A stretch of DNA of 64,000 nucleotides, taken from Deltaproteobacteria bacterium (lineage in GTDB: Bacteria; Desulfobacterota; Syntrophia; Syntrophales; UBA2210). Below are positions 60,044-64,000 of the stretch, piece after piece. Under the pieces are notes generated by a model, which ran no database searches, was not told where the DNA came from, and was given only the letters and a program-made list of their open reading frames with translations. Location: contig JAFGTS010000055.1 of assembly GCA_016933965.1 (NCBI GenBank), forward strand, positions 1 through 64,000, read 5' to 3'. A program made the position numbers and the translations under genes. Positions within the stretch are counted from its first letter, which is position 1. Each line of letters starts with the position of its first letter.

Positions 60044-61903
60044 CTATATCGAGCTTCCAATATGATACCCGTCTCTTATCGCGTCCTGGGCATTCCCTAT
60101 GTGCCGTGCGTCACCGATCACATGCACAGGTACGCTCCCTTTTAACTCATTTTCAAGCGTGTTACAGGGTGTCATCCCGGTGGATACGACAATAATATCG
60201 ATATCATTGAATTGTATATCCTCCCCCTTCCTCTCGGCGTATACGGTTTTCCCCTCAACCTTTTTTATGTAAGTGTAATCGCTGAAAACGGTCTCCTTTT
60301 CCCGCATGATCTTGAGGGAGAGATTCTTGGCGATCATTTCCATGTCCTCTCCAAAATCCGTTGTCCGTTTCACAATGGTTATCCTGTTGTTTCGCGGTAT
60401 CAGGCCCGTCGCGATGTCCACGCCGATAAGGCCGCCGCCGATGATCATGATGTTCTTGCCTTCCGGTACGTTTTCCTCCAACAGTATGTCGGCCCAGTAA
60501 AATGTATCCAATCCCGGAATGTCCAATGCGGAGGGCATGGAACCGGTCGCTACTATTACCCCGTCATATCTGTCGATCAGATCCGATCTTGTTGCTTCTT
60601 TGGAGAGCACGGTGACGTTCGTTTCCTTTAATTTCTCTATGAAGTAGGGGACCAGTTTCCCCATCGATCTTTTGTGTGGGGTCAACGGAGCCAGGTTGAA
60701 CTGTCCCCCCAGTGTATTCTTTTCGTACAGGTCAACATCGTGTCCTCTTTCCTTCAAAGTTATTGCGGCCTGCATCCCGGCCAGACCGCCGCCCGCGACG
60801 GCATACCGCTTCGGTTGTTCGGCTTTTTCAATAACAGCCGTTTCCTGCCCTACGCGCGGATTCACAAGACATTGAAGTCCCTGGCCTGATTTCACGCCTC
60901 CCAGGCACCCCTCGGCGCAGGCAAGGCATGGACGAACGATATCGTTCACCGACCCCTGATATTTTCCAATGAAGTCGGGATCGGCCACCAGGGCCCGACC
61001 GACGGCTATGTAATCCGTTGGAAATTCCGCTCGTATTTTGTTGATATCTTCAAAGGTATTGATCTGCCCGACGAATACGACGGGAATAGTTATCTGCTCT
61101 TTTATGGTACCCGCCATTTCCCATGTTTTTCCCTTGGGGACGAACATATGCTGGAAATACCAGGGTGGAGCGGAGCACACTGAACCCGCGGACACATGGA
61201 TGGCACTGACCCCATTTTCTTCAAGTATCCTTGAAAAGGACGTCATCTCCGGCAGCTTGATTCCCAGGGGGATCATTTCGTCGCCGCTTATACGGGCAAT
61301 GATGGGCAGATCAACCGCTTTTCGAACCGCTCGCAGGATCTCGAGCGGAAATCGGATCCTGTTCTCAAGATTTCCCCCGTATTTATCGGTTCTGTCGTTG
61401 ACAAAGGGTGAAATGAATTGGGACAGGAGATAGCCGTGACCGAATTGCAGTTCTATTATGTCAAAATGTGCCTTCTCAGCCCGCAGGGCCGCATCTGCAA
61501 ATAATTTTGCGGTGTGCTCAATGTCGTTTTTGTCCATGGGCCTTGGTATCGCTCCGCCGTTTTCGCATGCTTTATCGGTAGATGAGATGAAATAATTGCC
61601 GGGAATATTGGGATTTGCCATCCTTCCGGGGTGGTTCAGATGAGCTATGACCTTTGCGCCGGTTTCATGGATAGTAGAAACCAGTTCCTTCAGACCTTCG
61701 ATCTTGTCGTCGTCATCTATTCCCAGTTGCGTGGGGATCTCGCGCAATCCTTTGTCCAGATACAGCGGCTCAACGGTAACGGCTCCCACATATCGACTCC
61801 TGGCGGCATAAAAAGCGATATGCTTGCGGTTCACCACGCCGCTTCCGTCACTGTATCCGACCTTTATCGGGGCGAATATAAATTCATTCTTGAGGTTCAA
61901 CAT
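60044..61903 (-). CDS. NADH:flavin oxidoreductase / 2,4-dienoyl-CoA reductase-like (FadH type)
   Basis: 619 residues. Residues 1 to about 340 are an old-yellow-enzyme TIM barrel with FMN (HLNHPGRMANP, QFGHGYLLSQFISP). The linker CLACAEGCLGG...CLVNP binds a [4Fe-4S] cluster. The C-terminal part has an FAD-binding VAGGGLAGMQAA motif and an NAD(P)-binding IIGGGLIGVDIA motif. Family members reduce dienoyl- or enoyl-CoA, trimethylamine or related substrates. AAGGAGGAG precedes the ATG. It appears to be transcribed alone. Confidence 0.92.
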   Translation of the reverse strand: MLNLKNEFIFAPIKVGYSDGSGVVNRKHIAFYAARSRYVGAVTVEPLYLDKGLREIPTQLGIDDDDKIEGLKELVSTIHETGAKVIAHLNHPGRMANPNIPGNYFISSTDKACENGGAIPRPMDKNDIEHTAKLFADAALRAEKAHFDIIELQFGHGYLLSQFISPFVNDRTDKYGGNLENRIRFPLEILRAVRKAVDLPIIARISGDEMIPLGIKLPEMTSFSRILEENGVSAIHVSAGSVCSAPPWYFQHMFVPKGKTWEMAGTIKEQITIPVVFVGQINTFEDINKIRAEFPTDYIAVGRALVADPDFIGKYQGSVNDIVRPCLACAEGCLGGVKSGQGLQCLVNPRVGQETAVIEKAEQPKRYAVAGGGLAGMQAAITLKERGHDVDLYEKNTLGGQFNLAPLTPHKRSMGKLVPYFIEKLKETNVTVLSKEATRSDLIDRYDGVIVATGSMPSALDIPGLDTFYWADILLEENVPEGKNIMIIGGGLIGVDIATGLIPRNNRITIVKRTTDFGEDMEMIAKNLSLKIMREKETVFSDYTYIKKVEGKTVYAERKGEDIQFNDIDIIVVSTGMTPCNTLENELKGSVPVHVIGDARHIGNAQDAIRDGYHIGSSI

Positions 61904-62365
61904 GTTTACTCCTCCTTATTGATGAAGGCTTACCTCTGAAAAAAGGATTCAAGGGGCCAAGTGAAAAACCGGGGATGTGAAACAATTTGAATGTATTTTG
62001 TAACTCATGTCGATCATGCGTGGATACGAGTACCATAACAAAAGTATTTCCCTGAAAAACAATAACCCCTTGAAACCTTAAAACCTTGAACCCTCGACCC
62101 CTTGGCTCCTTGAACCCTCATTAAAAAACATCTTTGATCGCTAATACTGTTACATCAAGATGCATGCCAGCACGGTATCGAAGTGGCTCAAAAGACGTAT
62201 CATTCTGATATTGCTTATATAATGTTGGGCAAATAAGGGGCGGAGGTGCAGGAATAGAATGTTCGCGAGGTATTTGGGTCGCATATATGCTTCCCGTATG
62301 CCAAATATAAGTTGCAAAAACGCGAGCCGTGCGCTCTGCGATCAGGTGTGTTAAACGGTGAGTAC
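61904..62365. other. Gene-free spacer with a TTGAACCC array
   Basis: 62064-62119 is a degenerate TTGAACCC/CTTGAAAC octamer array, inverse to that at 59983-60020; a shorter trace (AAGGATTCAAGG) lies at about 61945-61965. The section 62120-62340 has an open frame of 83 codons on the minus strand, but no ribosome site or recognisable sequence, and I see nothing else in it. Confidence 0.6.
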
Positions 62366-62424
62366 TTGACAAAACAAGGATCGAAAGTATATTAGTAAAG
62401 TCGAATATATAAAAATTCTAATAT
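62366..62424 (+). promoter_or_regulatory. Promoter and probable operator of the ArsR gene
   Basis: TTGACA (62366-62371), a 16-base spacer and TATATT (62388-62393). Overlapping the -10 is ATATTAG (62389-62395), repeated inversely as CTAATAT (62418-62424), a dyad suited to a homodimeric ArsR repressor. The region is strongly AT-rich. Confidence 0.7.
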
Positions 62425-62435
62425 TGTGGTGATGT

Positions 62436-62717
62436 ATGGATACCGTTGATCATGAAAGAATGTCCTCTTTTTTTAAGGCATTGGGCAATCCTACGCGGCT
62501 TAAGATAGTAATGGAGATCATGAAGGGCGAACGGTGTGTAAGTGATGTGGAAGGCCTCGTGAGTGCGAGACAATCAAATATTTCTCAGCACCTGGCGGTT
62601 TTGAAGGAATGCGATATCGTTGAATGTCGCAAAGTTGGAAACATGCGATGCTACTCTCTGAAACAGCCTGTTCTGGTAAAAACCATTCTGGATGTGCTGG
62701 AAAAAGAGGGTGAATAA
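62436..62717 (+). CDS. ArsR-family transcriptional regulator
   Basis: 93 residues, nearly all winged helix: FFKALGNPTRLKIVMEIM, then the recognition region SARQSNISQHLAVLKECD and the wing VECRKVGNMRCYSL. Three cysteines (ERCVSD, KECD, MRCYS) could sense metal or thiol state. Likely autoregulated at the dyad overlapping its promoter and co-transcribed with the following thioredoxin-fold gene. Confidence 0.92.
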   Translation: MDTVDHERMSSFFKALGNPTRLKIVMEIMKGERCVSDVEGLVSARQSNISQHLAVLKECDIVECRKVGNMRCYSLKQPVLVKTILDVLEKEGE

Positions 62718-62739
62718 TACACGAAGGAGAAAAAAGAAC

Positions 62740-63795
62740 ATGCTACTTGATGACAAGACACGTCAGCAGATCAAGGCGAAATTCGATGCAGAGTTAACAA
62801 ATGATGTTTACATCAGGCTGTTTTCAACCGGCCTGATCACGGCAGCGGGAGATGACAGCAAAGAGTATGTGGAGTTCACAAAGGAATTCTTGCGGGAGTT
62901 GACGGAGTTGAACGACAGGATCCATGTCGAGTTTGATGACATGTATGGAGAGGAGGCGAAAAAGAGGGATATCAGCGTTTCACCGTCGGTCATTATCGGG
63001 GACGGCAATGGGTGGTATCCGGTGCAGTACTTCGGGGCGCCCGCGGGATACGAGGCGAGTTCCTTCATAGAAGCCATCTCGATGATCTCGAACAGGGATA
63101 GCGGTCTCGACACATCATCAAAAGAGAAGCTGCGGAACATCGATAGAGACCTGCTTATAGAGACGTATGTCACGCCCGGCTGTCCCCATTGTCCCAGAGC
63201 GGTCGTGCTGTCAAATCAGATCGCGATCGAGTCAGGCGGGAAAATAGTTTCACGATGCGTAGAAGCTCAGGAGATGATGGACAGGGCACGGTTGTTCAAT
63301 GTTTCATCAGTCCCCCAGCAGGTGATCAACGAAGAAAGAGGCTCTATTACTGTCGGTGTACAGCGGGAGAGCGCATTTGTAAATCAGGTGCTTGAATATG
63401 GGTCTTCCCGCGCGAAGGAGATACTGGAAAAAGAGGAAGAAGAGAGAAAAAGAAAGGAAACCCTGAACGATGTTCCTGATTCCCCGGTTGTTATAACCGA
63501 CAACAATATTGACGAGGCGATCGCCAAGTATCCCTTTCTTGTCGTTGATTGCTGGGCGGAATGGTGTATGCCCTGCAAGATGATCGGTCCTGTTATCGAA
63601 AAACTTGCGGTGAGCCAGAAGGGCGCTGTCGTTTTCGGCAAACTTGATGTTGACGGCAATCCTGATTCTTCGGCCAGGTTCAATATCAGGTCGATACCGA
63701 ACCTTCTTGTTTTTAGACATGGAGAGAAAGTGGGGGATATTATCGGTGCGATGCCGGAGGACGTGTTGTTGGAAAAGATCAACGCGTACAGATGA
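62740..63795 (+). CDS. Protein with three thioredoxin folds (PDO/AhpF-N-like plus thioredoxin)
   Basis: 351 residues. Residues 1-110 are a thioredoxin-like fold without CxxC, and about 125-225 a second with GCPHCP, the arrangement of the AhpF N-terminal domain and of bacterial protein disulfide oxidoreductases. After a charged coiled-coil-like linker (EEEERKRKE), about 255-351 are a complete thioredoxin with WAEWCMPCKM and the cis-Pro in RSIPNLLVF. It probably relays electrons between a reductase and target disulfides in the cytoplasm. GAAGGAG precedes the ATG. Follows the ArsR gene by 22 bases. Confidence 0.9.
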   Translation: MLLDDKTRQQIKAKFDAELTNDVYIRLFSTGLITAAGDDSKEYVEFTKEFLRELTELNDRIHVEFDDMYGEEAKKRDISVSPSVIIGDGNGWYPVQYFGAPAGYEASSFIEAISMISNRDSGLDTSSKEKLRNIDRDLLIETYVTPGCPHCPRAVVLSNQIAIESGGKIVSRCVEAQEMMDRARLFNVSSVPQQVINEERGSITVGVQRESAFVNQVLEYGSSRAKEILEKEEEERKRKETLNDVPDSPVVITDNNIDEAIAKYPFLVVDCWAEWCMPCKMIGPVIEKLAVSQKGAVVFGKLDVDGNPDSSARFNIRSIPNLLVFRHGEKVGDIIGAMPEDVLLEKINAYR

Positions 63796-63828
63796 AGAAA
63801 AACGTTGGATCTAAGCGGGGGGCTGTAA

Positions 63829-64000
63829 ATGAAGATCGTCATACCAAAAGAACGGTCGCCTGATGAACGGCGTGTTCCCATGATCCCGCCGGATGTGAAA
63901 CAACTTGTGAAACTGGGTGCGCAGGTTGAAATTGAAAAGGGGATGGGGGAATCCGTTGGCTATGCTGATGATGAATACATGGCAGCGGGGGCAACGATCA
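63829..64000 (+). CDS. 5' part of an alanine dehydrogenase / NAD(P) transhydrogenase alpha-subunit-type gene
   Basis: 57 codons before the window ends. MKIVIPKERSPDERRVPMIP, with the following VKQLVKLGAQVEIEKGMG, is the N-terminal domain shared by alanine dehydrogenase and the PntA subunit of NAD(P) transhydrogenase. The two cannot be separated from this fragment. GGGGGG lies upstream of the ATG. It follows the thioredoxin-fold gene by 33 bases and could be in its operon. Confidence 0.88.
   Translation, partial: MKIVIPKERSPDERRVPMIPPDVKQLVKLGAQVEIEKGMGESVGYADDEYMAAGATI

Noticed and set aside
60044-61903. Trimethylamine dehydrogenase
   Set aside because: The domain order fits, but without nearby methylamine genes the dienoyl-CoA reductase-like name is as likely; substrate residues cannot be judged by eye.
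62121-62372. 83-codon minus-strand open frame before the ArsR gene
   Set aside because: No ribosome site, no family resemblance, and its 5' end overlaps the ArsR promoter.

Overview
The window looks like a chromosome segment of a strictly anaerobic, Gram-negative deltaproteobacterium-like organism (Desulfobacterota, perhaps a syntroph or sulfate-reducer relative). The signs are a tungsten-type aldehyde:ferredoxin oxidoreductase, ATP-dependent 2-hydroxyacyl-CoA dehydratase/benzoyl-CoA-reductase-family genes, the siroheme-dependent (Ahb) heme route, several acyl-CoA ligases, many large lipoproteins and a sigma-54 activator with its own promoter. The assignment is an inference from gene content; no rRNA is present.

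Layout. 1-1.2 kb: 3' end of an acidic, probably secreted protein. 1.4-12.9 kb: an anaerobic acyl/aldehyde catabolism region. On the minus strand a TetR gene is followed by an AOR, an NAD-epimerase-type dehydrogenase, an acyl-CoA ligase fused to SCP2 and an HpaB/4-hydroxybutyryl-CoA-dehydratase-fold flavoprotein, then an SDR and a nitronate-monooxygenase-like protein; a crotonase and an amidohydrolase diverge from TetR. 13.2-14.8 kb: EF-P and its lysyl-modifying enzyme EpmA. 15-24.1 kb: a 2,595-residue multi-module lipoprotein facing a seven-bladed YVTN-propeller lipoprotein. 24.8-33.0 kb: a lipoprotein hydrolase and a cluster with two paralogous pairs of 2-hydroxyacyl-CoA-dehydratase-type subunits, one activator ATPase, an SDR and a methyltransferase. 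33.0-38.4 kb: a tight five-gene operon (GT4 glycosyltransferase, methyltransferase, alpha/alpha-toroid protein, hexapeptide acyltransferase, B12-binding radical SAM enzyme) without an obvious known product. 38.8-45.8 kb: a sigma-54 activator and, converging on it, a five-gene catabolic operon preceded by a textbook -24/-12 promoter and a perfect palindrome. 46-47.6 kb: Kelch-type lipoprotein. 47.7 kb: tRNA-Phe. 47.9-50.1 kb: RDD protein, RsmE, PrmA. 50.4-59.9 kb: tetrapyrrole block (precorrin-2 dehydrogenase type, CcsB, HemA, HemC, CobA-HemD fusion, AhbC, HemB, AhbD, an AhbA/B-type protein). 60-64 kb: a dienoyl-CoA-reductase-like flavoprotein, an ArsR regulator, a three-thioredoxin-fold protein and the start of an alanine dehydrogenase/transhydrogenase alpha-type gene.

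A second layer is the intergenic DNA. Many spacers hold degenerate arrays of 7- and 8-base units (GGATTAC, CCCGAAT, TGCCTGAG, CTTTGTCA, GGGTTCAA), an 86-bp double-hairpin element (three copies) and an 85-bp TCATTGCGAG element (two full copies and a fragment). GGATTA-type arrays follow seven gene 3' ends, always in the same sense relative to the gene, and in five genes the stop codon lies inside the repetitive sequence. This and the sigma-54 circuit (promoter, palindrome, matching half-site at the activator gene) are the most unusual observations. All calls come from reading the sequence; no database search was run.
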